Of a stretch of 64,000 nucleotides of DNA, positions 26,228 to 35,328 are shown piece after piece (within the stretch, counting starts at the first letter, position 1; every line of letters starts with the position of its first letter). The notes under the pieces were generated by a model. The model saw nothing but the letters and a program-made list of their open reading frames with translations. It was not told the origin of the DNA and did no database searches. The stretch is from Paenibacillus sp. Soil766 (GTDB lineage: Bacteria; Bacillota; Bacilli; Paenibacillales; NBRC-103111), in NCBI RefSeq assembly GCF_001428105.1, contig NZ_LMSJ01000001.1:463558-527557 (forward strand), read 5' to 3'. The translations under genes and the position numbers were made by a program.

Positions 26228-26545
26228 CTACTGTCCCTCATAACCCCAAAACTCTAAAAGTCGTTTATTTTCTTTAATATCTTCCTCGGATAAACGGCCC
26301 AATTTCATTTTTGCAACTAGAAGGAGGTCTTTATAATCTGGGTACGTAAAGTCCTTGTAGATCTCCTGGTTTTTCTTATGGAATAGATGAATTAGTTCAG
26401 TTAGTTCGAAATAAGGCAATGTCCCTGATTTCCATTCCAAAAAAGATTGATACAAAGGTTCCAGGGTTTGTTCAGTTACCAATTTGTGATATTCATCAAT
26501 AATTTCACGTTCTTGAAGTCGTTTTTGTTGCTTATTTAGATGTTA
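26228..26545 (-). CDS. Small hypothetical protein with a damaged or unusual start
   Basis: The frame reads NKQQKRLQEREIIDEYHKLV then TEQTLEPLYQSFLEWKSG and ends LLEFWGYEGQ. It is a charged, all-helical protein of about 105 residues. The first available start is TTG at 26482, but protein-like sequence continues 20 residues upstream to an expected Met position that is now CTA, behind a GGAG site. Either the start was lost or the shortened form from TTG (84 residues) is made. I do not recognise the family. It follows a possible small membrane protein. Confidence 0.5.
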
Positions 26546-26591
26546 GTCTGTTCTCCAAGTTATTTTGCACCTCTTTGTATTGAACTAGTGA

Positions 26592-26738
26592 TTATATAAT
26601 GACATATACCGTTACCAAAATCCCAAAATAAAAAGTTGAGAAAACGACAGCCGTTTCTTCGAGTAATGTGATTACCCACCTAAATGCCTCTTGTCGGACA
26701 CGAATCTTTCTGGATCCTATTTTACTGTTAGTAATAAA
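26592..26738 (-). other. Possible small membrane protein remnant
   Basis: The minus strand encodes KIGSRKIRVRQEAFRWVITL followed by LEETAVVFSTFYFGILVTVY and a stop: a basic stretch then one membrane segment. There is no ATG; the frame opens after a TAA, with GGAG followed by ATT. It could be a truncated gene or chance. The rest of 26546-26812 shows nothing else. Confidence 0.3.
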
Positions 26739-26812
26739 TTAAACTCCAGGTAATAGCAACATTCAAGTTAATTATCTACAAGCGACCCTCAATGACCTCT
26801 TGTAAGATTTAA

Positions 26813-27136
26813 TCAATCAATTTTATCTTTTATTACACTCACGCTCCTCGAGCTGAATGTAAACAAAGGTGAGTCCCACTTTTCGGGTTGTCTCTCTTCA
26901 TCAACTAACTCAACTAGCTTAACCTTATACTGTCCGTTAGGATTTAATGATGGATACCAACCAAGATCTACTATTCTTTTATGATCTTGGCTGACAATTT
27001 GCAAGATGTCTTCGTCTAACTCCAAAACATTTTCATAAGTATCATCTGTAAATTCATCTGTTGAGATTTCATGAAAATTGTTTAAGGAAATCATCCATCT
27101 TGATGGAATTCTTAGAGGGACCAATTTTGGTTTCAA
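26813..27136 (-). CDS. Hypothetical acidic protein
   Basis: A 107-residue protein starting at TTG (27136) with a GAAAGG site about 15 bases upstream. The sequence (LRIPSRWMISLNNFHEI, ILQIVSQDHKRIVDLGWYPS, QYKVKLVEL, WDSPLFTFSSRSV) has the length and acidity of small immunity-type proteins that pair with polymorphic toxins. I cannot name the family and no toxin lies beside it. It occupies an AT-rich accessory stretch between other orphans. Confidence 0.6.
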   Translation of the reverse strand: MKPKLVPLRIPSRWMISLNNFHEISTDEFTDDTYENVLELDEDILQIVSQDHKRIVDLGWYPSLNPNGQYKVKLVELVDEERQPEKWDSPLFTFSSRSVSVIKDKID

Positions 27137-27320
27137 AGGAAATTCACGCCTTTCGTATCCACTTAATAATCATTAACCATTATACCTTCTTGAGGTGACC
27201 CATTCCACGCAAAACCTGCCCGTCCCTCGAAGTGAATGACTACCTCGTCGCGGCAACCCTTTCATTAATCAAAGAACTCCCTAGAAATAAAAAAATGAAT
27301 GTTTACAAAAGTAAACATTC

Positions 27321-27380
27321 ACTAACGAACTCTATTTTCCAGTAACACACTTTAATTTCCACTAACGATCTTTATTTTCC
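27321..27380. repeat. Three tandem 20-bp repeats (copy 1)
   Basis: ACTAACGAACTCTATTTTCC (27321-27340), AGTAACACACTTTAATTTCC (27341-27360) and ACTAACGATCTTTATTTTCC (27361-27380) run head to tail without spacers. A short palindrome GAATGTTTAC/GTAAACATTC precedes them. Confidence 0.85.
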
Positions 27381-27477
27381 TTGATCAATTAATTATTTGT
27401 TATTTCCTTGATCATGAAGATCATCATCACACGATTTTGACCTGGCTTTTTCGTATGATACATTTATACTTCAAGAA

Positions 27478-27515
27478 TAAAAATAAACCCGTGCGATTTG
27501 AACGGGCTTACTGCG
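27478..27515 (-). terminator. Terminator after ATPase copy 1
   Basis: Minus strand: CCCGT ... ACGGG hairpin followed by TTTATTTTTATTC, 45 bases beyond the ATPase stop. Confidence 0.7.
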
Positions 27516-27559
27516 TAATATCAATTCTGATGTTTAAATTTCACTAATGCATTCCGTAC

Positions 27560-28231
27560 TCAATGCACCAACCGCCCATCCCTAAACTGCACAATCCGCT
27601 TCGCCTGCTCCGCAACCTGCCGATCATGCGTAATCACAATAATCGTCCGCCCCTGCTCATTTAACCGCCTGAAAATATCCATGATCTCCACACCCGTCTT
27701 CGAATCCAGCGCTCCCGTAGGTTCATCTGCCAAGATGATCGGTGGGTCACCAGCCAACGTCCGAGCAATAGCAACCCGTTGCTGCTGCCCACCAGAAAGC
27801 TCCGAAGGAAAGTGCTTCCGGCGATCCAGCAAATCAACCGCTTCCAGCGCTTGAAAGACAAGCGGCTCCCGCTGTTTTCTAGACAGTCCGCGATAAATCA
27901 ACGGTAACTCCACATTCTCATAAGCGTTTAATCTCGGCAGCAGATTGAAGCTTTGGAAAACGAACCCTATTTTCCGATTCCGTATCTCGGCCAGCTGTGA
28001 ATCCTTCATGGCGTGAATCTGTTTCCCATCAAGGGTGTAGACCCCTTCATCCGAAATGTCCAAACAGCCGATGATATTCATCAGCGTGGACTTGCCAGAG
28101 CCCGAAGGCCCCATGATGGCGACAAACTCCCCCTGCACGATGTCTAACGTAATGTCATCCAACGCACGAACCGTCTCGCCTCCCATATGATAAAATTTAC
28201 TAACATGCTCAATTTGAATTAAGGCAGTCAT
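27560..28231 (-). CDS. LolD/MacB-type ABC ATPase, copy 1
   Basis: A 223-residue full-length ATPase with Walker A GPSGSGKST, Q-loop FVFQSFNLL, signature [16 protein letters not shown], Walker [12 protein letters not shown] and H-loop VITHD. This group powers MacB/YknZ/LolCE-type transporters that move peptides, antibiotics or lipoproteins, not CUT1 sugar importers. No partner permease or membrane-fusion protein is nearby, so the gene is orphaned. The start at 28231 (MTALIQIEHVSKFYH) follows GGAGG; the ATG at 28246 overlaps that site. It lies downstream of a broken sigK in a module repeated at 58270-59557. Confidence 0.88.
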   Translation of the reverse strand: MTALIQIEHVSKFYHMGGETVRALDDITLDIVQGEFVAIMGPSGSGKSTLMNIIGCLDISDEGVYTLDGKQIHAMKDSQLAEIRNRKIGFVFQSFNLLPRLNAYENVELPLIYRGLSRKQREPLVFQALEAVDLLDRRKHFPSELSGGQQQRVAIARTLAGDPPIILADEPTGALDSKTGVEIMDIFRRLNEQGRTIIVITHDRQVAEQAKRIVQFRDGRLVH

Positions 28232-28296
28232 TGTCTTCGCCTCCATTATTTGATGCCAAATAAATGAAGAATACGATTCTACAACCTAACGACGAC

Positions 28297-28789
28297 TTAC
28301 CGCTTCGCCTTATAAAACTCATGATACAGCTTCATTAAAGCCCGCTTTTCTATCCGCGACACATACGAACGTGAAATCCCCAGCTCCTTCGCACTCTCCC
28401 GCTGTGTCCGCTCTTCCCCACCAAGTTCAAGCCCAAACCGACCAACCACAACTTCCTTCTCCCGGTCGTCCAAAATTTCCAAATTTCTGTAAATTTTCGA
28501 CTTCTCAATCTTCAACTGCACCGCATCCACCACATCGTCCGCCTCGCTGCCGAGGATGTCGATAAGCGTAATTTCATTCCCCTCTTTATCCGTTCCGATC
28601 GGGTCATGCAAAGAAACATCTTTCCGCGTTTTCTTCAATGAGCGCAGATGCATCAGAATCTCATTTTCAATACAACGCGCCGCAAAAGTCGCCAACTTCG
28701 TGCCCTTATTCGGGTCCCGATGGAGATCAAATCTTCCAAATCTTCCCCCGTATTGTCGAATTTTTTGAGGTTGTGGACACGAAGCAACG
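28297..28789 (-). pseudogene. sigK: SigK fragment, copy 1, frameshifted
   Basis: The minus strand starts with [20 protein letters not shown], then a 34-base deletion relative to copy 2 shifts the frame just before [20 protein letters not shown]. The remainder encodes sigma-70 region 3/4 to the end: [34 protein letters not shown] and the helix-turn-helix [20 protein letters not shown]. This is the C-terminal two-thirds of the late mother-cell sporulation sigma factor SigK. Region 1-2.1 is missing. Only the restart at 28695 (TTG) gives an open frame of 132 codons. It lacks most of region 2 and so cannot act as a normal sigma factor. Confidence 0.85.
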
Positions 28790-28935
28790 TAAATTTAAAA
28801 TAATACACAGTGCCTTTTCATAAAGAAGGTTAAACTAGCGTGATTTTGATACAATAGAAGACATTTGTGATTCAATTTCTTAGTGTAGCCTAGCTATTCG
28901 GGAATTCATCAGACACGTAACCACTCTCCTATTCA

Positions 28936-29721
28936 CTAACTCGGATCAGATATGCCGCCATCAACCGAGATGACAAAAAAAGCTTCCCTATAGTCGCCTG
29001 GTGTTTGACCTGTATATTTACGAAAAACTTTGTAAAATGTCCGGTGATTTTCGTAGCCTACGTGTTTCGCAATTTTGTCCAAAGACATCCCCTTCATCCC
29101 AATCAGGAGCTGCTTAGCCTTCTCTACTCGGACTTCATTGAGAAGAAAGTTGAATGTGTTACCCGTTTCTTTTTTGAATATTTGCCCTACATACACAGGA
29201 TGCTGATCCAACAAAGAGGCAGCGTCACCAAGAGAAATATCCTTCATATAATTTGTCTTTATATAGTCAATTAAGATTCTGATATTCTCATTAGAATTCC
29301 CTTGTGGTTCCCCAGCTTCTTGCCTTTTAAGCTGAGTGGCTTGTTTCTCCTCCATAATATCAATTGCCATTCTTTTTAATAATTCGGCTAACTCCAACTG
29401 ATTAATAGGTTTCAACAAGTATTCTTTAACTTGCAAGCGAATACCTTCACGTGCATATTTAAACTCGTCATAACCCGAGAGAATGATAAAGTGGGAGACA
29501 TCTTTCTTTTGAGCCTCGCGAATCAGAGTCAAACCATCCATTTCAGGCATTTGAATGTCAGTTATTATTAAGTCAGGACGAAAGTAATCCATCTTTTCAA
29601 GCGCATCGATACCATCGTTTGCTGTAACAACCTTGGTGAAAGCTGTATTCTCCTTTTCTACCATATCCCGTATGCCAGCCAATATAATCTGTTCATCGTC
29701 CACGATCATTAATTTCAGCAT
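28936..29721 (-). CDS. YesN-type response regulator (AraC output), locus B
   Basis: A 261-residue two-component regulator. The receiver domain is ~1-120 with phospho-acceptor Asp54 in PDLIITDIQMPEMDG and the conserved Lys in EYLLKPINQ. A linker and an AraC DNA-binding domain (~150-255) follow, with LGDAASLLDQHPVYVGQIFK and LDKIAKHVGYENHRTFYKVF. It overlaps the 3' end of the histidine kinase gene by 29 bases, so translation is coupled; AAAGGAG precedes the ATG. It most likely activates the locus B importer genes when the kinase senses sugar outside the cell. It is shorter than full YesN (~360-540), lacking the middle domain. Confidence 0.92.
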   Translation of the reverse strand: MLKLMIVDDEQIILAGIRDMVEKENTAFTKVVTANDGIDALEKMDYFRPDLIITDIQMPEMDGLTLIREAQKKDVSHFIILSGYDEFKYAREGIRLQVKEYLLKPINQLELAELLKRMAIDIMEEKQATQLKRQEAGEPQGNSNENIRILIDYIKTNYMKDISLGDAASLLDQHPVYVGQIFKKETGNTFNFLLNEVRVEKAKQLLIGMKGMSLDKIAKHVGYENHRTFYKVFRKYTGQTPGDYREAFFVISVDGGISDPS

Positions 29722-31459
29722 CGCCGTTCTCCTTTAAATAAAGTCGAAGTGAACAAACTGTCCCTTCACCAGGAATGCTGCTAAACATCACGCCTGATTG
29801 CCCCCCGAAATACGCTTTCACCCGTTCGGCTACATTTGTAAGGCCAATGCCCATTCCTTGTGTTTCAGAAATACCACTAACAGCCTCGCCTGCAAGTACT
29901 TGCCGCAGTACTGTAAGCGCATCTTCGGAAATACCTGATCCGTTGTCAGACACTTCGATGATAGCGTAATCCTGCTCCTTGGCAAATCGTATAGCGATTT
30001 GCTTGGCCCCTCTTAGCTTCGATAGACCATGAATGATACTATTTTCAACAAGAGGTTGTAAAATAAACCTCGGACATTTTAACGTCATCAGCCCTTCTTC
30101 AGGGACTATCTCATAGTAAAGATCTCTCATCCGAATTTGATGGATGGAGAGGTATCTTTTTACATTGTTCAATTCATCCTGAAAAGTCGTTTCATCTTGT
30201 TTCGACAAACTGTATCGCAAAAGATCCCCAAGGGAATAAGCCATATCCGCAACAGTGGAATCACCACTTGCCCTGGCCAGCATGCGCATCGTTTCCAGCG
30301 TATTATATAAAAAATGGGGCTGGATTTGCGCTTGCAGCATTCTAAACTCAGCTTCTTTCTTCAGCAATTCTACTTTTTGGACACGGTTTACCAGTTCATC
30401 AATTCGATTGATCATGCCATTGTAGTTCAAGATCAGAAACCCAACCTCATCTTTTCCTACGCGCCCATTGTACGGATGATATAAGGAATCAGCTTCTACC
30501 CGGCGCATATGTCGCGATAATAGAAGGAGTCGTTTGGTCAAGGAAGAAACAAAAATGTAATAAAGAAGGGTTAACAAGGCAAGCAATGCAAAGCCCCCCA
30601 TTATCCACCAGATCTTATGGCGTAGCAGCGTAAACAAGGCATCCTTCTGGTTAATTTCAATAATCGTAAGCCCCAGTCTCGACAAGTCCGTTGAATTGAC
30701 AAGCATTTGGTTACGATCAGTCATAAACGTTTTACTCCCATTCGCACGTGCGGAAGACTTAATCTCCATTAGTTGATTTTCGGGTAATGAATTGTCCATT
30801 TTTTGATACACGATGGTACCATCTTGACTCACCAATAGGATCACATTGTTAGGATGGAGACTCCTAAGCTGATCGAGGAACTCCTCAAAGAATATGGATT
30901 GAACGGTAATTTGAAGTACACCAAAATCGTTAGAGTATGAATCGTTATAAATCTTGTGAAAGTAAGCCAGAGTTGGTATTTCACCGATGGAATCGATTGC
31001 CCATATCCCTTTTTTCGGACCCATTGCCTTCCAATCAGAGGTTTTAATGACATCTTCCAATTCGCGATACGCCTTAAAACCGGTAACATTCAGTAAACGT
31101 TCTTCGTATTTAGGGTATATGGTAAGATTTCGCACAAGTTTTTCTCCAAGATATGAAAATGAAATAGCGGGTACGATTTCTTTCAGATAGGCGTAAATTA
31201 AATCTCGATCATTCGTGTAGTCTCCTCGCAAAAATTCAATTAAAGCGTTGTTATTCTGATATATCGAGTAAAGTGATTCGATCTTAACTAGACTAGCGTC
31301 AAGATTAACAGCTAATTGTTCAATATTCTGCTGATTAGCTTGTTGGTATTGCGCAATAAACTTGTCATTCATCTGGCTATAAACAAAATAGGCAAAAGTA
31401 AGGAAAGGAATAATAATCAGAAGAATATAGCCTACAATCATTTTAGTACTCATACGCAT
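29693..31459 (-). CDS. YesM-type sensor histidine kinase, locus B
   Basis: A 588-residue membrane kinase. One helix at ~8-30 is followed by an extracellular Cache-like sensor (~35-285), a second helix (~292-315), a HAMP domain, and the His_kinase domain with the phospho-acceptor in QIQPHFLYNTLETMRMLA. The ATPase motifs are LVENSIIHG, SDNGSGISEDA and GMGIGLTNVAERV. It partners with the overlapping response regulator. The ATG at 31459 follows GGAG and AAGAG; the longer frame to 31519 contains the palindrome 31495-31539 and no better site. Gene order importer-kinase-regulator is the usual Paenibacillus arrangement. Confidence 0.92.
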   Translation of the reverse strand: MRMSTKMIVGYILLIIIPFLTFAYFVYSQMNDKFIAQYQQANQQNIEQLAVNLDASLVKIESLYSIYQNNNALIEFLRGDYTNDRDLIYAYLKEIVPAISFSYLGEKLVRNLTIYPKYEERLLNVTGFKAYRELEDVIKTSDWKAMGPKKGIWAIDSIGEIPTLAYFHKIYNDSYSNDFGVLQITVQSIFFEEFLDQLRSLHPNNVILLVSQDGTIVYQKMDNSLPENQLMEIKSSARANGSKTFMTDRNQMLVNSTDLSRLGLTIIEINQKDALFTLLRHKIWWIMGGFALLALLTLLYYIFVSSLTKRLLLLSRHMRRVEADSLYHPYNGRVGKDEVGFLILNYNGMINRIDELVNRVQKVELLKKEAEFRMLQAQIQPHFLYNTLETMRMLARASGDSTVADMAYSLGDLLRYSLSKQDETTFQDELNNVKRYLSIHQIRMRDLYYEIVPEEGLMTLKCPRFILQPLVENSIIHGLSKLRGAKQIAIRFAKEQDYAIIEVSDNGSGISEDALTVLRQVLAGEAVSGISETQGMGIGLTNVAERVKAYFGGQSGVMFSSIPGEGTVCSLRLYLKENGDAEINDRGR

Positions 31460-31494
31460 ACTCTTCACGGCTCCGTTTCCAAAAATGAACGAAC

Positions 31495-31539
31495 TCATAC
31501 GGCATGATAGACCATCCAATGTGGCTACATTCCGTATGA
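31495..31539. terminator. Inverted repeat between binding protein and kinase genes
   Basis: ACTCATACGG and CCGTATGAGT form a 10-bp perfect stem. The T-run (TTTTTT) follows on the plus strand; on the minus strand only a broken T-stretch follows. It may attenuate transcription from the highly expressed binding-protein gene into the kinase gene. Confidence 0.55.
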
Positions 31540-31556
31540 GTTTTTTATATGTTCTC

Positions 31557-33149
31557 TTATTTTGATTTTGTCAAACTATCGTATTTTTCCTTCAAGGGTC
31601 CGTATTGCTTTGTAGCCCATGATTCCAGTTTGGTCATCCCGATTTTCTCAGCCTTGCTTAGCATGTCATCGTACGCTTTTGCGGCTTCCGCCTCCGATTT
31701 CGAAAGATACACTTTCGTGACTTCCGTTTTTACCATATTATCGATATTTGCCCGAATAATCTGCTCCGGAGAATCAGTATCCGGATTAATCATGCCGATC
31801 GCCGGGTTATATTTCGTAATTTTAGAGTAGGCTTCCCCTTGGCGTGTCGTTTCCGAGCCTTTCTTGTAAGAGCTTAAAGCCATGCCAACACCGCTCTCCG
31901 TTGGCACGCCCCACCAGTAAACACCTTTCTTCTTGAGAACTTCAATATTTTGAACATCATAATTAAATTCCGGATATCCTGCTGCGTTCAGGGTCCAATC
32001 CTTATCTTTAATTCCCCACTCCGCTGTTCTCCAGCCCTCTTCCGAAAATAAGTATTTGAGTAGCCTCACGGTCGCCTCGACATTTTTATTGTTCTTCGTT
32101 ACGTACATTCCTAGTCCGCCAGTTCCGGTACTGATGATGGATGCGCTCGGCCCGAGTGGCTCCGCTAGTTGAACGAACTTAAGATTTTTATCTTTTGAGT
32201 CTGCATTGAGGCGATCCGCAGCGGAATAAGTCCACGTGTAAGCAAAGCCTTTGCCGGCAAGTACCATTTGCTCGGTCTCCGACTCGTTCTTATATGCGAA
32301 ATTTTCCGACGTGACAAAGCCGTTGCGATACAAACTGTTCATATAAAGCATTGACTTGCGAACCTCATCCTGTCTGAGGTAATATTCTATCTTGCCGTTC
32401 TTGTCTACAAACCCACCCTGAGCACCGAATTGCGTATCAAAAAAAGGTCTTTGCCAATTTGGGTTCAAGATTAATGGCGTCATTTCCGGGTGCTTTGCTT
32501 TAACATCGGTGAAAACCTTATTAAGGTCGTCAATCGATTTGATAGCTGGATTTCCGATTTCATCCAAAATATCTTTGCGCATAGCAAGTCCCGGAACCAT
32601 CATATGTGCGTAAGGATTGGCTTTCCACTCGGCTTCCGTTGAGAAATCATTGCGGATGGCGTAATAATTTCCATCAGTTACAGTACTAACCAGCTCTTTA
32701 ATTGGATCAAATTTTACATCTGGAGCGTACTTCGGAAAAATTTGATTGTACGGAAGACTAAGTTTCGCATCTGACATGAGTTTGAAGTTGAAAGAGACCA
32801 CGATATCTGGCAAATCACCGGAGGCCGTCATCAAAGCCAATTGCTTGTCATCGGTAGCAACAGTGACTTTTGGCTTCACACAGGTTGCTTTTGTAATCGC
32901 TTCCGGGATTTCACCCGACCATTCCTGAAACGGATACCACGTGGCATCGACGAACATATTTAGCTCGACAGGTGATGTACAGGAACTTGGATTCTCGCTT
33001 GTACCAACAGCGGTTTTGGTGGCCGCTGGAGTACCACTCACTGAATAATTTCCCCCATTATCCGTACTTGTGCTGCACCCCGCAAGAACACCCCCTATCA
33101 GAAGTGGAGCGACTACCATTTTGGTGATTATTTCGATTCGTTTTTTCAT
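31557..33149 (-). CDS. CUT1 sugar-binding lipoprotein, locus B
   Basis: A 530-residue extracellular solute-binding protein with lipobox LAGC (Cys25) after MKKRIEIITKMVVAPLLIGG. The mature part has the family strands CTSPVELNMFVDATWYPF, DLPDIVVSFNF and the long C-terminal lobe. The start at 33149 follows a GGGGG-rich ribosome site; the frame to 33251 overlaps the upstream permease and has no site. It feeds the two permeases encoded upstream. Substrate unknown; no glycosidase is in the same operon, though GH95 lies nearby on the other side of an AraC gene. Confidence 0.92.
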   Translation of the reverse strand: MKKRIEIITKMVVAPLLIGGVLAGCSTSTDNGGNYSVSGTPAATKTAVGTSENPSSCTSPVELNMFVDATWYPFQEWSGEIPEAITKATCVKPKVTVATDDKQLALMTASGDLPDIVVSFNFKLMSDAKLSLPYNQIFPKYAPDVKFDPIKELVSTVTDGNYYAIRNDFSTEAEWKANPYAHMMVPGLAMRKDILDEIGNPAIKSIDDLNKVFTDVKAKHPEMTPLILNPNWQRPFFDTQFGAQGGFVDKNGKIEYYLRQDEVRKSMLYMNSLYRNGFVTSENFAYKNESETEQMVLAGKGFAYTWTYSAADRLNADSKDKNLKFVQLAEPLGPSASIISTGTGGLGMYVTKNNKNVEATVRLLKYLFSEEGWRTAEWGIKDKDWTLNAAGYPEFNYDVQNIEVLKKKGVYWWGVPTESGVGMALSSYKKGSETTRQGEAYSKITKYNPAIGMINPDTDSPEQIIRANIDNMVKTEVTKVYLSKSEAEAAKAYDDMLSKAEKIGMTKLESWATKQYGPLKEKYDSLTKSK

Positions 33150-33231
33150 TTTCTTTCCCCCTTCATAATAACTTCTTATTTTCAAGCATTCCAATTGACA
33201 TCCAAATAAGAGTGCTATAAAAATATTGCTT

Positions 33232-34113
33232 TCAACCCTTGACGGAACCAAGCATTATACCCGATACGAAATGCTTCTGTAGAAATGGATACACGACGAG
33301 AATCGGAACGATCGAAACAACCATGGCGGTGGCCTGAATTGAAAATGGTGTGACGCTCGATCGCGACATGGCGGCCATCTGCGCTTCTCCCGAAGGGACC
33401 ATCGACTGATTAATGACTTGCATCATTCGATAGGTCAGCGTACGCAAGTTCTCGTCCTGTACGAAATAAGCGGAATCAAGCCATGAGTTCCACTGTCCTG
33501 AGCCTAAGAATAAACTCATCGTTGCAAGTAGCGGCATAGAAACCGGAAGTATGATCTTTGTGAAAATGTGAATTTCAGAGGCGCCATCCATACGCGCCGA
33601 TTCCCCAAGTTCATCGGGAATTTCCCTAAAAAAGGAGATCGCGATTAGCAGGAAAAACAGATTCAGCATGCTCGGAATGACATAAACACCAAATGTATTG
33701 ATCAATTTAAGGCTCTTTAAAACGATATAATAGGAGATCAATCCGCCGGAGAAGTTCATGGATACGATTACAATTAAGAAATAGCTTCTCCTGAAAATCA
33801 GATCTTTCTTGGACAGTCCATACGCAACTAAACAAGTAAAGAGAACGGCAAGCGATGTCCCTATGACAGTTCGAAGCACCGAAATACCTAATGATTTAAT
33901 CCACTTCGGATTTTCGAGGAAATAGAGATAGTTACCGAGTGTGAAGCTTCTCGGCCATAGATACATGCCTCCGGCGGCTGTATCGGTGCCGGCGTTAAAC
34001 GTAATCAACAAAATGTAATAGAACGGATATACCGTAACAAAAACGATGATGACTAGGATGATCGCTATAATGGAATCCAGTACGCGATCCTCGACTGTTT
34101 TTCTTCTGCGCAA
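33232..34113 (-). CDS. CUT1 permease, LplC/YtcP type, locus B
   Basis: A 293-residue membrane permease with six segments, EAA loop ESARMDGASEIHIFTKIILP and the C-terminal end HFVSGIMLGSVKG. The start codon is TTG (34113), supported by GAGGTGAT at a spacing of about seven. It lies between the LplB-type permease and the binding-protein gene. Confidence 0.93.
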   Translation of the reverse strand: MRRRKTVEDRVLDSIIAIILVIIVFVTVYPFYYILLITFNAGTDTAAGGMYLWPRSFTLGNYLYFLENPKWIKSLGISVLRTVIGTSLAVLFTCLVAYGLSKKDLIFRRSYFLIVIVSMNFSGGLISYYIVLKSLKLINTFGVYVIPSMLNLFFLLIAISFFREIPDELGESARMDGASEIHIFTKIILPVSMPLLATMSLFLGSGQWNSWLDSAYFVQDENLRTLTYRMMQVINQSMVPSGEAQMAAMSRSSVTPFSIQATAMVVSIVPILVVYPFLQKHFVSGIMLGSVKG

Positions 34114-34142
34114 AATGGATCACCTCTTTTTTTCTTGTCGAG

Positions 34143-35084
34143 CTAAAATAATCCAGTTCCTGATACACGCTTGGCAATCGCATTGCTGGTGAAAATCAGC
34201 ATGACCGAAATAACGGATTGCATCAAATCAATTGCGGTTGCGAACGAGAATCTTCCTTGCGCAAGCCCAATCGTGAAAGCGTAGGTTTGAATGATCTGAG
34301 ACTTCTCGCTGTTTAATGTATTGCCGAGCAGCATCGCCTGTTCAAAATTCGATCCGACTAATCCGCCGCCTAGCATGCTGCCAATTGTCAGAATCAAAAC
34401 AACAATGCTTGCGTTCTTCAGCCCGGGCAGCGTTATATAGAGAATTCGCTTAAGCCGCCCCGCACCATCGATTTCCGCAGCCTCATAGAGTGAAGGATCG
34501 ATGCCGGCAAGTGCCGCAAGAAATATAATCGTCCACCATCCGGCCTCTTTCCAGATGGCCGTAGAAACTGCGAGTCCCCAGAAGGCATCCGGGTTCGTCA
34601 GAATGTCGAGCGGTTTATCCACTAGATGGAGCGATTGCAATAGGTAATTAATGATGCCGAAACCGCTTGAGAAGAACGAATAAGCGATGCCAGTTACAAC
34701 TACCCAGGAGACAAAATGTGGCAAGTAACTGACCGTCTGGACGAAACGTTTGAGGAATACATGCTTCACTTCACTGAGCAGAATGGCAAACAAAATCGGG
34801 ATCGGGTAGGAAAAGATGATTTTTAACAAGCTTAAAACCAGCGTATTGCGCACTAGCATCGGAAAATTGTAATCACTAATTAACTCTTTGAAGTGGGTAA
34901 GCCCGGCCCACGAGCTTGTAAAAATACCTTCAATTCCTGTCGATATTTTATAATTCTTGAACGCAATAATAATTCCAAACATCGGAATGTAACTAAAAAT
35001 CAACAGGAACACAAGACCGGCCCAGACAAAAAGCTGAAAAGGCAGCTGATTTTGAAAGCGTTTTAGAAACACGTCATTATTCAT
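34143..35084 (-). CDS. CUT1 permease, LplB/YteP type, locus B
   Basis: A 313-residue membrane permease with six segments and EAA loop EAAEIDGAGRLKRILYITLP; it ends SNAIAKRVSGTGLF as in the family. The start at 35084 follows AAGGTGG. The first codons contain TGAAAGCGTTTTAG (about 35052-35065), close to a cre consensus, so catabolite repression inside the gene start is possible. It is the first gene of the operon; the upstream 244 bases are shared with a divergent AraC gene. Confidence 0.92.
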   Translation of the reverse strand: MNNDVFLKRFQNQLPFQLFVWAGLVFLLIFSYIPMFGIIIAFKNYKISTGIEGIFTSSWAGLTHFKELISDYNFPMLVRNTLVLSLLKIIFSYPIPILFAILLSEVKHVFLKRFVQTVSYLPHFVSWVVVTGIAYSFFSSGFGIINYLLQSLHLVDKPLDILTNPDAFWGLAVSTAIWKEAGWWTIIFLAALAGIDPSLYEAAEIDGAGRLKRILYITLPGLKNASIVVLILTIGSMLGGGLVGSNFEQAMLLGNTLNSEKSQIIQTYAFTIGLAQGRFSFATAIDLMQSVISVMLIFTSNAIAKRVSGTGLF

Positions 35085-35328
35085 AACTATCACCACCTTC
35101 TAAATTTTTGTATGTCTGTAATTACCTTTATGTCTAAATTATAATTTGAAGGGTGCCTACGATGATACGGTTCATTTCCAAGATAAGTGTGCCTATTTTA
35201 AAGCTTTAAATACCATTGTTAAGTATGAGCTTGCGTTAAGCTTATTGAACACACATAATAAATTAAAGGGCTGCTTGAAATCTTCTTACGAAACAAATTA
35301 AAGAATCTGCAAAGGGGGGATTGGTCAA

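Larger units (their letters stand above)
27321..28792. repeat. Dispersed ~1.5-kb duplicated module, copy 1
   Basis: This segment is repeated in the same orientation at 58040-59557. Both contain, on the minus strand, a truncated sigK, a LolD-type ATPase, its terminator and a block of three tandem 20-mers. Similarity starts at the 20-mers and stops abruptly after GAAGCAACGTAA at the sigK side. Copy 1 has a 34-base deletion in sigK that copy 2 lacks. There is no transposase or terminal repeat at the edges, so this looks like duplication by recombination rather than an IS. Confidence 0.85.

Noticed and set aside
27321..27380. Tandem 20-mers as a CRISPR array
   Set aside because: Repeats are directly adjacent without spacers and there are no cas genes.
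27560..28231. The LolD-type ATPases as energy subunits of the neighbouring sugar importers
   Set aside because: They belong to the MacB/LolD class, lack the C-terminal TOBE/OB extension of MsmX-like ATPases (223 against ~370 residues), and are not in the importer operons.
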